Assembly (NCBI GenBank): GCA_910588845.1
Contig: CAJURU010000005.1
Coordinates: forward strand, 102,637-166,636
From: an uncultured Lachnospiraceae bacterium
GTDB taxonomy: Bacteria; Bacillota; Clostridia; Lachnospirales; Lachnospiraceae
Length of the DNA: 64,000 nt
Direction of reading: 5' to 3'
Below the pieces are notes generated by a model. The model did not search any database and had not been told where the DNA came from. It saw only the letters and a list, made by a program, of their open reading frames with translations. This document shows positions 1-8,241 of this stretch, piece after piece; position 1 is the stretch's first letter; each line of letters starts with the position of its first letter. Position numbers and translations under genes: made by a program.

Positions 1-78
1 GAATATATGTCGATTATTGTGGTAATATCTACCATATTTTTAACATTTATTTCGTAAAAAGTGTACAAAGAGAACAAC

Positions 79-107
79 TTGTAATGAAAGGGAAATAAGT
101 ATAAAAT
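79..107 (+). promoter_or_regulatory. possible sigma-A promoter before the PBP-GGDEF gene
   Basis: TTGTAA at 79-84 and TAAAAT at 102-107 are separated by 17 nt in AT-rich sequence ahead of the first gene. The match is moderate and the stretch before position 79 may hold other elements cut by the window edge. Confidence 0.35.
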
Positions 108-143
108 AAAAGTAATTATAGTTGGGAAAGGATTACTGCTGCG

Positions 144-2498
144 ATGAGGGAGTATCAGAAGAAACGATATACAATTGCGATTATGCTGGGCGATATGCAG
201 TCCGATTATTCCGGGGAGCTTCTTAGGGGTTTTTATACCTGTGCACAAAAGGAGGATGTCAATATTGTATTTCTGATGGGGCCTCGTATTCCACAGTATT
301 GTATGGATGTATTCGTTACGGATTCAGAGGGGGATTACAGTTATCAGTTTGATACTGCCTATGCCTATGCACATTTTGCGAAGCCGGATGCATTGATTAT
401 CACTTATGCGGCTCTCGCGTATTATCAGACAAGAGAGGAGAAGGAGGCGTTTCTCAACCAATATGCGGATATTCCATACCTTTTAATTGGCGAGAAGCTG
501 GACGGGTATCCGGCTCCTTCCATGATGTCGGACAATTATAAAGGGATGTGCGCCTGTATTGAACATTTGGTGGTAGAACACGGTTATCGGAAGATTGCTT
601 TTCTCAGCGGGCCTAAGACAAATATGGACGCATTGGAGCGGTTACAGGCTTATTGGGACGTGATGGAGGAACATCATCTGCCGGTGAGCGATACCATGAT
701 AGCCTATGGCGATTATTCGGTACATGTAAAGAAACAGGTAAAGTATCTTTTAGATAATAATCCGGGAATTGAGGCAATTGTCTGCGCGAACGACAACATG
801 GCGAAATGCTGCTACCAGGTATGTTCTGCACGCAGCCTCAGAGTAGGCAAGGATATCGCAATCACCGGGTTTGACGATGTGGAACTGGCAAGGACAATGG
901 ATCCGCTTCTTACGAGCGTGTCCCAGAATGGTTTCCAGTTCAGTTATACGGCGCTCAGGAATGCTATTATTTTGTGTGAGCGGCGGGTAATGTTTGAACA
1001 GCGGCTGCCGGTAGACCTGCATATCAGGGAATCCTGCGGGTGCGATTATGGAAAGAAAAAGTCCCTGATATTTGCGGACCGCACAGAAAAAGAACAGTAT
1101 ATTATCAAGGCGATGCGAGTCATTTCCACAGAATTGCTGTCTTCCGTTCCTTATCAGGAAGAGCGCAATCATTATTCGGGATTGATTCTTGATTATTTTA
1201 ATCATATATATAAGACAATCTGCTTCCAGAACGGGGAAGGGGTCAATCTGGGATATCTGATGGATATTTTGCAGGAGCTTACGGATTACGACCATATGTC
1301 TATTTCGTTGTTGTTAGAGAATTTGACCAATCTTATACAGGTGCTCATTGCTAACGCACAGAATAGCCAGGAACAGGAACAGCTCACGATGGTGTTAGAT
1401 ACAACGCGGCAGTATATTCATTTTGCAAACGTCTCCAAACTGGAGGAGGAAGTCATAGATTCCAATCGCAAGAACTGGTTTGTGCCTACACTGGTGCAGG
1501 ATTTGACCGGCATAGCGACAGAAGACGGATTTACCAAAGCGCTTATCTACATCATGAAACGTTTCCGCACGATGCAGATAAAAAGCTGCTACATATATCT
1601 GTACGATAAACCGATTATCCATAAAGGCGGCATGGATCCTGATTTTCCAGAGAGAATATATCTCTGCTCCTGGTTTTTGGGAGAAGAAATGGTTTGTTAT
1701 GAAAAAGAAGAACGTCCATGCGTGACGATGAAGAATGGTTTTACTTCATTTATCAATTCAGAAAATCCTATGGCCTTGACGGCGGTCGTGCTTTTTTCAG
1801 GTGACAAGCAATACGGCATGATGCTCTGTGAGGCGGCTCAGGAGGACATTCCCTTCTTGCAGCTTTGCAGCTTGCAGGTGGGGCCGTTGCTGCGGTTCTT
1901 AGAACTCAATCAGATGGAGCGGGAGTCGCAGAAGGAATTGCAGAAAAGTTTGCGTACGATTCAAGAGCAGAACGATATATTAAGTTTTGTCTCAGAGTAT
2001 GACGAGCTGACGCAGCTTTTGAACCGCCGGGGCTTTATGGAGCGTTCGATCCGTTGCTGCCAGCAGGGAGAGGGAAAGAAAGCGTTTCTCATATTTGGTG
2101 ATTTGGACCACCTCAAAGAAATCAATGACTGTTATGGCCATGCGGCCGGGGATTTTGCCATTCGCGGCGTATCGAACCAACTTAGGGAAATCTTGCCGGC
2201 AGATGCAATTACAGCGCGCATTGGCGGGGATGAGTTTATTTCCCTGGTATTTTCGGAAAAAGAGGATTTTAAACGTGCGGCTATGGAGGATTTGCGCGTT
2301 GTCAGCGAACGCTTTAACCGTTTGAGCAAGAAGCCTTATTTTGTGGAAATTTCCATTGGGATTTATGAATTCCGGTGCAGTCAGGATACAGACCTCAATG
2401 AGCTGATACAGAAATCGGATGAACTCTTGTATCAGGCGAAGGTCAGGCGCAGGAAGAGCGTCAAGAAGGATATCAAAGATTTTGCAAATATTACATAG
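144..2498 (+). CDS. LacI-type ligand-binding domain fused to GGDEF diguanylate cyclase
   Basis: 784-aa cytoplasmic protein. Residues about 8-300 resemble the periplasmic-binding-protein-like sensor domain of LacI/GalR repressors (YTIAIMLGDMQSDYSG at the start, ITGFDDVELA near residue 240), but there is no N-terminal helix-turn-helix. A middle region of unknown fold (about 310-600) leads into a coiled-coil-like linker, and a GGDEF domain fills the C-terminus. The active-site GGDEF is intact at residues 694-698, so c-di-GMP synthesis is likely. The usual inhibitory RxxD site nine residues upstream is absent (P and A replace R and D), suggesting no product inhibition. The likely role is sugar-like ligand control of c-di-GMP; the ligand is unknown. 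There is no membrane segment. Transcription probably ends at the hairpin at 2528. Confidence 0.85.
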   Translation: MREYQKKRYTIAIMLGDMQSDYSGELLRGFYTCAQKEDVNIVFLMGPRIPQYCMDVFVTDSEGDYSYQFDTAYAYAHFAKPDALIITYAALAYYQTREEKEAFLNQYADIPYLLIGEKLDGYPAPSMMSDNYKGMCACIEHLVVEHGYRKIAFLSGPKTNMDALERLQAYWDVMEEHHLPVSDTMIAYGDYSVHVKKQVKYLLDNNPGIEAIVCANDNMAKCCYQVCSARSLRVGKDIAITGFDDVELARTMDPLLTSVSQNGFQFSYTALRNAIILCERRVMFEQRLPVDLHIRESCGCDYGKKKSLIFADRTEKEQYIIKAMRVISTELLSSVPYQEERNHYSGLILDYFNHIYKTICFQNGEGVNLGYLMDILQELTDYDHMSISLLLENLTNLIQVLIANAQNSQEQEQLTMVLDTTRQYIHFANVSKLEEEVIDSNRKNWFVPTLVQDLTGIATEDGFTKALIYIMKRFRTMQIKSCYIYLYDKPIIHKGGMDPDFPERIYLCSWFLGEEMVCYEKEERPCVTMKNGFTSFINSENPMALTAVVLFSGDKQYGMMLCEAAQEDIPFLQLCSLQVGPLLRFLELNQMERESQKELQKSLRTIQEQNDILSFVSEYDELTQLLNRRGFMERSIRCCQQGEGKKAFLIFGDLDHLKEINDCYGHAAGDFAIRGVSNQLREILPADAITARIGGDEFISLVFSEKEDFKRAAMEDLRVVSERFNRLSKKPYFVEISIGIYEFRCSQDTDLNELIQKSDELLYQAKVRRRKSVKKDIKDFANIT

Positions 2499-2527
2499 CA
2501 TGAAGCAACAGGGCTTTAGAGACAGAA

Positions 2528-2561
2528 AAACGACCCACAAAATGATGTGCGGCCGTTTTTT
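2528..2561 (+). terminator. rho-independent terminator after the GGDEF gene
   Basis: Imperfect hairpin (AAACGACCCACA against TGTGCGGCCGTTT) followed directly by a T6 run. It lies 30 bp past the stop codon and also separates the two convergent genes. Confidence 0.75.
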
Positions 2562-2603
2562 GCATACTCTTTTTGCTGATTGTTATATCTGCGGTATATG
2601 GTT

Positions 2604-4058
2604 TTATTTGTGTAATGTTTTCTTAATTCCGCCAGAGCGGATAAGCAGCATTAGCAGCGCGCCGCCTGCCATACAGATTTGGCTTAACAGCGTTCCCCAC
2701 AGGTAACCCTTGATACCGGCAAGGGGAATTACGAACAGCACAAAAGCGATGCGGATGCCAAGGCCAATAATGTTTAGGAGAAACGTGGAGGTCGTCTTGC
2801 CAAGTCCGTTTAAAATGCTGTGCAGCGTTGTTGACAGATAGAGGAAAGGACAAATCCAACCCAGGATTACGATAAATGTTCCGGCTAGCTCATTGGAAAA
2901 AAGTATCAAGCCTATCCATTTCCCGGTAATCAGGAAGAATACCGTACAGAGAAATCCCAAAAGGAGGCTGTAGAAACAGGTTTTCTTGACAGCATTGATG
3001 ATGTAGCGCCTTTCCTGTTTTTCCTGTGCTTCTGCAATCAGCGGCAGTAGCATGACGGAAACGGAGTTGGTCAGCACGGATGGGAACAGAACCATGGGCA
3101 GCGCCATTCCGGTAAGGATGCCGTATACGCTTAACGCTTCGGAGGATGAATAGCCGTACAACCTTAGCTGCCCCGGGAGCATTACGGCTTCCAGGCTTTG
3201 TAAAAGATTCACCATCACCCGATTTGCCGTCAAAGGCAGGGAGAGGAAAAAAATCTGTTCCATGGCCTGCATTTTGCTGCCGCGGCTTTTTTTGAGGCGT
3301 ACAAAGCTCATGGAAAACAGCATGGCGGCAGCTTCCCCGGCAACCAGTCCCCAGACCACGAGATTGAGAGAAATTGCTTGATATTTCTCCATTGAAATTT
3401 CAAAAAATAGCCAAACGCCGGCCACGCGCACGATTTGTTCTAACAATTGGGAGGTGGCCGGCACGAAGGTTTTTTTCAAACCATAAAAGTATCCATTGAT
3501 ACAGGAATGGACAGCCCCGAAGGGAATTGAAAGTGCAATAATCTGTAAGAGAGAGGTACATCGCGGCTCCTCCAGAAAATGCACGGCAATCGGTTCGGCA
3601 AATTGGTAGAGAAAATAAGTACACAGGAAGGAAAGGGACAACGAGAGGATTAAGCCGGCGCCCAGGTAACAGCTCTCATTGCAGTAATCATTGCTGGTAA
3701 ATCCGCGTAAGCCTAAGCGTCCTCTGCCGAAGGGAGTTTGGCAATTGTTTTTGCGGCTGCATCCGCCCAAAGGTGCACGCTTGTTTTCGCCCGAAGACCT
3801 GCGGCTGCCCGGGACGCCGGCTACGGCGGCCTGTGCGACAAAGCGTGAGATAGCTGTCTGTATGGCGGAGGAAGTCAGGGAAATTGTGAGAACGTAAATA
3901 GGCACGGTAAGCTGGTAAATGCCCATTCCCTCGGCACCAATCTTCTGCGAGAGGAATATTCTATAGAAAAAGCCAATGACCCGGGAGAGTATCCCGGCGA
4001 GCGTTAAGAGCATTGTGCCTGCAATCAGCGGATGCTTGCGTAGAGAGTCATACTTCAT
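2604..4058 (-). CDS. MOP/MATE-type polysaccharide (lipid II) flippase, SpoVB-like
   Basis: 484-aa polytopic membrane protein of the MviN/SpoVB/PST flippase group. The N-terminus (LTLAGILSRVIGFFYRIFLS) and the IGAEGMGIYQL motif are typical, followed by about 14 hydrophobic segments. Such proteins flip undecaprenyl-linked precursors for peptidoglycan, cortex or polysaccharide; substrate cannot be read from sequence. The ATG at 4058 is preferred over an upstream TTG because GGGAG sits 5 nt before it. Oddity: after the SRFVAQAA motif there is an extra stretch of about 50 residues, rich in Gly, Arg and Cys, where relatives have a short cytoplasmic loop; it keeps the frame open (see findings). The gene stands alone, convergent with the GGDEF gene. 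Confidence 0.85.
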   Translation of the reverse strand: MKYDSLRKHPLIAGTMLLTLAGILSRVIGFFYRIFLSQKIGAEGMGIYQLTVPIYVLTISLTSSAIQTAISRFVAQAAVAGVPGSRRSSGENKRAPLGGCSRKNNCQTPFGRGRLGLRGFTSNDYCNESCYLGAGLILSLSLSFLCTYFLYQFAEPIAVHFLEEPRCTSLLQIIALSIPFGAVHSCINGYFYGLKKTFVPATSQLLEQIVRVAGVWLFFEISMEKYQAISLNLVVWGLVAGEAAAMLFSMSFVRLKKSRGSKMQAMEQIFFLSLPLTANRVMVNLLQSLEAVMLPGQLRLYGYSSSEALSVYGILTGMALPMVLFPSVLTNSVSVMLLPLIAEAQEKQERRYIINAVKKTCFYSLLLGFLCTVFFLITGKWIGLILFSNELAGTFIVILGWICPFLYLSTTLHSILNGLGKTTSTFLLNIIGLGIRIAFVLFVIPLAGIKGYLWGTLLSQICMAGGALLMLLIRSGGIKKTLHK

Positions 4059-4175
4059 AAATACTCCCAAATAATCAAAAGAGTTATATAAACCATATGT
4101 TTAAAACACGGTTACTATTCACGGTCATATAAAATTCAGCAAACAGAAAATCTCTATCATGCATAAAAAATCAGC

Positions 4176-4204
4176 TTGACAGCAGAATAAAACCATGATA
4201 CTAT
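4176..4204 (+). promoter_or_regulatory. sigma-A promoter of the isc operon
   Basis: TTGACA (4176-4181), 17-nt spacer, TACTAT (4199-4204). This is a near-consensus promoter 67 bp before the iscR start. Confidence 0.8.
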
Positions 4205-4218
4205 GCGTTTGTAATGAA

Positions 4219-4239
4219 ATCCGACTAAAACACTCGGAT
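4219..4239 (+). promoter_or_regulatory. palindromic operator, probable IscR autoregulatory site
   Basis: Inverted repeat ATCCGA (4219-4224) and TCGGAT (4234-4239) around a 9-nt centre, lying 15 nt after the -10 box. Position over the transcribed start region and identity of the first gene suggest repression by IscR itself; that link is inferred. Confidence 0.65.
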
Positions 4240-4270
4240 ATTGAGCAGGCAGCAGATGGAAGGTGGGAAT

Positions 4271-4699
4271 TTGAAATTATCTACAAAGGGAAGATATGGG
4301 CTGAGGGCTTTTATTGATCTTGCCGTCTGTGGGGAGAGTCAGCCGGTGTCTTTGGCGACGATTGCACAGAGGCAGGAGATTTCTGTCAGCTATCTGGAAC
4401 AGCTTATGGCAAAGCTGAAAAAAGCGGGACTTGTGAGGAGCGTGCGGGGAGTCAACGGTGGCTACAGTATTGCCAGGGCGGCAGACGAGATATCTGTTGG
4501 CGATGTGCTGAGGGCATTGGAAGGTGATTTGACCCCTGTGGAATGCGCGGGGATTGACAACGATAATGCCACGCATTGTAACGGTTCCTCACAGTGTGTA
4601 AGTAAAATTGTCTGGAAACGGATCAATGACAGCATCAATGATACTGTCGACAGTATTTATATCGGTGAGCTCGTGCGAGAGAGCAAAACAATTCAATAG
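4271..4699 (+). CDS. iscR: Rrf2-family Fe-S cluster regulator IscR
   Basis: 142-aa Rrf2-family winged-helix regulator beginning LKLSTKGRYGLRA, the family's usual first residues, which decides for the TTG at 4271; AGGTGG lies 4 nt before it. The helix-turn-helix covers about residues 20-65 (ISVSYLEQLMAKLKKAGLV) and the wing contains VRGVNGGYSIAR. Three cysteines in a C-x10-C-x5-C pattern near residues 90-110 are the expected [2Fe-2S] ligands. It heads iscR-iscS-iscU-mnmA, so it likely represses the operon when clusters are plentiful. CymR-type cysteine regulators share the fold, but the three cysteines favour IscR. Confidence 0.88.
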   Translation: MKLSTKGRYGLRAFIDLAVCGESQPVSLATIAQRQEISVSYLEQLMAKLKKAGLVRSVRGVNGGYSIARAADEISVGDVLRALEGDLTPVECAGIDNDNATHCNGSSQCVSKIVWKRINDSINDTVDSIYIGELVRESKTIQ

Positions 4700-4714
4700 C
4701 AGAGGTGTAAGAAT

Positions 4715-5917
4715 ATGGAGAAAATGATATATCTGGATAATGCGGCGACAACCAGGACGTCGCCGGAGGTTGTGGAGGCGATGCTTCCGTATTTCAGCGA
4801 ATTATATGGAAACGCTTCTACAGTATATGAGTTCGGGGCAAAGAGCAAAGAGGCGGTTACCGAGGCAAGGGAGACAATCGCACGCGCTATAGGGGCCAAG
4901 GACAATGAAATTTATTTTACGGCGGGCGGCAGCGAGTCAGATAACTGGGCGTTAAAAGCCACAGCAGAGGCATATAAAGATAAAGGGAAACATATCGTCA
5001 CCAGCAAGATTGAACATCACGCAATTCTTCATACCTGCGAGTGGTTGGAGAAAAACGGATTTGAGGTAACTTATCTCGATGTGGATGAGTTTGGCGTGGT
5101 GAAGCTGGAAGAATTAAAGAAAGCGATCCGTCCCGATACCATACTCATTTCCATTATGTTTGCCAACAATGAGATTGGCACGATTGAGCCGGTGGCGGAG
5201 ATTGGTAAAATTGCCAGGGAGCATGGCGTATTGTTCCACACAGATGCTGTGCAGGCATTTGGGCAGGTGCCTATCAACGTAGATGAGCTGAATATCGACA
5301 TGTTGAGCAGCAGCGGCCACAAATTAAACGGCCCTAAGGGAATCGGTTTTCTCTACATCCGCAAAGGTGTAAAAATCCGCTCATTCCTGCATGGAGGAGC
5401 GCAGGAAAGAAAACGCCGCGCAGGCACAGAAAATGTTCCTGGAATCGTAGGCTTTGGCAAGGCGGTGGAACTTGCTCTCGCCACAATGAAAGAACGCACA
5501 GATAATGAGCGAAAACTCAGGGATCACCTGATGGAACGTGTGCTCAAGGAGATTCCGTTTACCCGGGTCAATGGGGACAGGACGAACCGCCTGCCCAACA
5601 ATGTGAATCTCTGTTTTCAGTTTGTGGAGGGCGAATCCCTGCTGATTATGCTGGATATGAAAGGAATCTGCGGTTCTTCCGGTTCCGCCTGCACATCGGG
5701 CTCTCTTGATCCATCCCATGTGCTGCTTGCAATCGGTCTTCCACATGAGATTGCCCATGGCTCTCTGCGCTTAACGCTTGGGGCGGACACAACGTTAGAA
5801 GATATTGATTATACGGTGGACGCAATCAAAGAGATTGTCACCCAGCTGCGGGAAATGTCCCCCTTGTATGAGGACTATATGAAAAAGAACAACTCAGGAA
5901 CCCATGAAAATCGTTGA
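4715..5917 (+). CDS. iscS: cysteine desulfurase IscS/NifS
   Basis: 400-aa PLP-dependent class V aminotransferase-fold enzyme that converts cysteine to alanine and a protein persulfide for Fe-S and thio-tRNA synthesis. Visible features are the N-terminal YLDNAATT, the PLP lysine in SSSGHKLNG (Lys203) and the persulfide-forming Cys326 in SSGSACTSGS, on a short mobile loop as in group I IscS/NifS. An AGAGGTG sits before the ATG. The gene lies 15 bp after iscR and 41 bp before iscU in the same operon. Confidence 0.95.
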   Translation: MEKMIYLDNAATTRTSPEVVEAMLPYFSELYGNASTVYEFGAKSKEAVTEARETIARAIGAKDNEIYFTAGGSESDNWALKATAEAYKDKGKHIVTSKIEHHAILHTCEWLEKNGFEVTYLDVDEFGVVKLEELKKAIRPDTILISIMFANNEIGTIEPVAEIGKIAREHGVLFHTDAVQAFGQVPINVDELNIDMLSSSGHKLNGPKGIGFLYIRKGVKIRSFLHGGAQERKRRAGTENVPGIVGFGKAVELALATMKERTDNERKLRDHLMERVLKEIPFTRVNGDRTNRLPNNVNLCFQFVEGESLLIMLDMKGICGSSGSACTSGSLDPSHVLLAIGLPHEIAHGSLRLTLGADTTLEDIDYTVDAIKEIVTQLREMSPLYEDYMKKNNSGTHENR

Positions 5918-5958
5918 ATTGAAAAATAAGGTACACAGTTATAATTGGAGGAAGACAA

Positions 5959-6396
5959 ATGTATAGTGAAAAAGTAATGGATCATTTTAAAAATCCGAGA
6001 AATGTAGGAGAGATAGAAAATGCCAGCGGCGTAGGTACTGTGGGCAATGCGAAATGCGGAGATATCATGCGTATTTTTCTGGATATTGATGATGATGGAA
6101 TCATTCAGGACGTTAAATTTAAAACCTTTGGCTGCGGCGCTGCCGTGGCAACCAGCTCTATGGCGACAGAACTGGTAAAGGGGAAGACTGTGCAGGAGGC
6201 GCTCAAGGTTACCAACAAAGCCGTGATGGAAGCATTAGACGGTCTTCCGCCGGTAAAAGTTCACTGTTCCCTGTTAGCGGAGGAGGCAATTCATGCGGCG
6301 CTCTGGGATTATGCTGAGAAAAACGGCATCAAAATTGAGGGCTTGGAAAAGCCAAAGAACGATATCAGTGAGGAAGAAGAAGAGGAAGAATATTAA
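5959..6396 (+). CDS. iscU: Fe-S cluster assembly scaffold IscU
   Basis: 145-aa scaffold on which IscS-derived sulfur and iron form [2Fe-2S] clusters. The three ligand cysteines are present: Cys33 (NAKCGD), Cys59 (FGCGAA) and Cys103 (VHCSLLAEEA). The N-terminus MYSEKVMDHFKNPRNVG is typical. An acidic tail of glutamates follows the conserved domain. The start has a GGAGG nearby. It is third in the isc operon; the palindromic repeats start directly after its stop. Confidence 0.95.
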   Translation: MYSEKVMDHFKNPRNVGEIENASGVGTVGNAKCGDIMRIFLDIDDDGIIQDVKFKTFGCGAAVATSSMATELVKGKTVQEALKVTNKAVMEALDGLPPVKVHCSLLAEEAIHAALWDYAEKNGIKIEGLEKPKNDISEEEEEEEY

Positions 6397-6398
6397 TT

Positions 6399-6442
6399 GA
6401 CCTAAGGAGGGACCCAACGAAGTTGGGAGGATGCCTTAGGTC
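6399..6442. repeat. interspersed palindromic element, copy 1 (complete)
   Basis: Nested palindrome: outer arms GACCTAAGG (6399-6407) and CCTTAGGTC (6434-6442), inner arms CCCAAC and GTTGGG around GAA, with GGAGG blocks between. It lies between iscU and mnmA. The same element occurs truncated at 6465 and in reverse orientation at 21736. Confidence 0.85.
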
Positions 6443-6464
6443 TCTTGAAAGAGCCAAGGAAGTA

Positions 6465-6500
6465 AATTGACCTAAGGAGGGACCCAACGAAGTTGGGAGG
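6465..6500. repeat. interspersed palindromic element, copy 2 (truncated)
   Basis: Identical to the first 36 bases of copy 1 (AATTGACCTAAGGAGGGACC onward through the inner stem), but the right outer arm is lost. The copy ends 25 nt before the mnmA ATG and contributes GGAGG sequence to its leader. Confidence 0.85.
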
Positions 6501-6525
6501 AGACCCTTGTACTGGAGCCAATATC

Positions 6526-7617
6526 ATGAATAAAAAGAAGGTAGTAGTAGGAATGTCCGGAGGTGTGGATTCCTCAGTGGCGGTCTGGCTTTTAAAAGAG
6601 CAGGGCTACGACGTCATCGGCGTCACGATGCAGATTTGGCAGGATGAGGAAGAAGCTGTTCTGGAAGAAAACGGCGGATGCTGCGGCCTTTCAGCCGTAG
6701 AGGACGCCAGGCGCGTTGCACAGACGCTTGATATTCCATACTATGTGATGAATTTTAAAACGGAATTTAAGAATAATGTCATGGACTATTTTGTGGCAGA
6801 ATATCTGCACGGGCGCACGCCCAATCCCTGCATTGCCTGTAATCGCTATGTCAAATGGGAATCGCTCTTAAAGCGCAGCATGGACATTGGGGCAGACTAT
6901 ATCGCTACCGGGCATTATGCAAGGATTGTACAGCTTGCGAACGGCAGATATACGCTGCGCGCATCTGCGGCTGCGGCCAAAGACCAGACGTATGCGTTGT
7001 ACAATTTGACGCAGCGCCAGCTTGCGCACACATTAATGCCGGTGGGGGACTACACCAAAGAAGAAATTCGCGCGATAGCCGAACAAATCGGGCTTCGTAC
7101 GGCAAATAAGCCGGATAGCCAGGAAATCTGCTTTATCCCGGATAATAACTATGCCGGATTTATTGAGCGGGAAGCAAAAGGCAAAGTTCCGCCGGTTGGA
7201 AATTTTGTGACAAAAGACGGCCAGGTTTTAGGGCGGCATAAGGGGATTACCCATTACACGATCGGGCAGCGCAAGGGGCTCGGCATTGCTCTGGGAACCC
7301 CTGTTTTTGTTACGGAGATACGCCCGGAGACAAATGAAGTCGTGCTGGGCAGTAATGAAGAAGTATTTGGCGTTGCGCTCTGTGCGGACAGTTTAAATTT
7401 TATGTCGATTCCTGATTTACAGGGGGAAATGGAAGTTACCGCTAAGATACGCTACAGCCATAAGGGCGCGCCCTGCACCATCCGCAAGACGGAGCAGGAC
7501 AAAATTGTCTGCCAGTTTCATGAGCCGGTGCGCGCCATCACGCCTGGACAGGCAGTGGTGTTTTATGAGGGGGATATGGTGGTTGGCGGAGGGGTGATTG
7601 TTGAACGCCAGAGGTGA
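6526..7617 (+). CDS. mnmA: tRNA-specific 2-thiouridylase MnmA
   Basis: 363-aa ATP-pyrophosphatase that thiolates wobble U34 of tRNA-Lys/Glu/Gln using sulfur from IscS. The PP-loop is SGGVDSS near residue 12; catalytic Cys102 in PNPCIAC and Cys202 in SQEICFIPD are both present, and the family motif GLSAVEDARRVA follows. The ATG at 6526 is chosen because the protein then starts MNKKKVVVGMSGG and has the family length; a TTG at 6493 would lie inside the palindromic repeat. TGGAG lies 8 nt upstream. Placement after iscSU is common in Clostridia and fits shared sulfur flow. Confidence 0.93.
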   Translation: MNKKKVVVGMSGGVDSSVAVWLLKEQGYDVIGVTMQIWQDEEEAVLEENGGCCGLSAVEDARRVAQTLDIPYYVMNFKTEFKNNVMDYFVAEYLHGRTPNPCIACNRYVKWESLLKRSMDIGADYIATGHYARIVQLANGRYTLRASAAAAKDQTYALYNLTQRQLAHTLMPVGDYTKEEIRAIAEQIGLRTANKPDSQEICFIPDNNYAGFIEREAKGKVPPVGNFVTKDGQVLGRHKGITHYTIGQRKGLGIALGTPVFVTEIRPETNEVVLGSNEEVFGVALCADSLNFMSIPDLQGEMEVTAKIRYSHKGAPCTIRKTEQDKIVCQFHEPVRAITPGQAVVFYEGDMVVGGGVIVERQR

Positions 7618-8241
7618 CGCCCTATGAGTAGAATGGAAGTCCATAATTTCTAAGTAGACTATACGCGAGAGCTGCTTTTTTCGAGTGGCTCTTCAAATAA
7701 GGATAATTTTTGTGGCAAAGCACTCACTAGGTTAGTTGTTGCATTTATCGTTACCATCGAACCATTTGGTGATGCAGTGGCAAACTACCCTCCCCCCACG
7801 GCAGTAACTAAAAAGAGATTATAATTTCCATTCAGACTTCTCCTCCCCGTTGCGGGTATCGGTGAGCAGCGAAAACATTATAATATATGATTCAACGCGC
7901 TGCTATAATTTATTTAAAAGATGTAAAGGGAATTCTGGATGCCAGAATCCGATGCTCGTTATCTTTGTGAACATTCCGAAAAAGCAACTTTTTATGTAAC
8001 GATACCCTTAATACATTTTACCTTCCAAAAAGAAAAATCTGCATGTTGAATACTGTTTTTTGATAACTACAATCTGCGCAGTGAATTTGGTAGAGATGGC
8101 TTCTTTCAGTAATTAAAGTTGTAAATTTTTTTGAGTTTTATCCTTATCCAGCGTCATAATTAGGTTAAAGTTTTAGTGGTAATACAAAAGAAAGTGTCGT
8201 ATAATATTTTCAGTTATGAAATTTCTAAGGAGGAATCCGAT
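7618..8241. other. 624-bp intergenic stretch, no supported gene
   Basis: AT-rich. It contains a 7-bp hairpin ATTCTGG-ATG-CCAGAAT at 7932-7948 and a wider GCAGCG/CGCTGC pair near 7868-7905. The minus strand from about 7660 to 7830 reads as peptide-like sequence interrupted by stops, possibly decayed coding DNA, but I cannot assign it. I see no convincing promoter for the chemoreceptor. Confidence 0.5.

Noticed and set aside
7660..7830. Peptide-like minus-strand sequence (FATASPNGSMVTINATTNLV) in the mnmA-chemoreceptor gap
   Set aside because: Interrupted by stops, no start with ribosome-binding site, and I recognise no family. It may be decayed coding DNA but cannot be supported.
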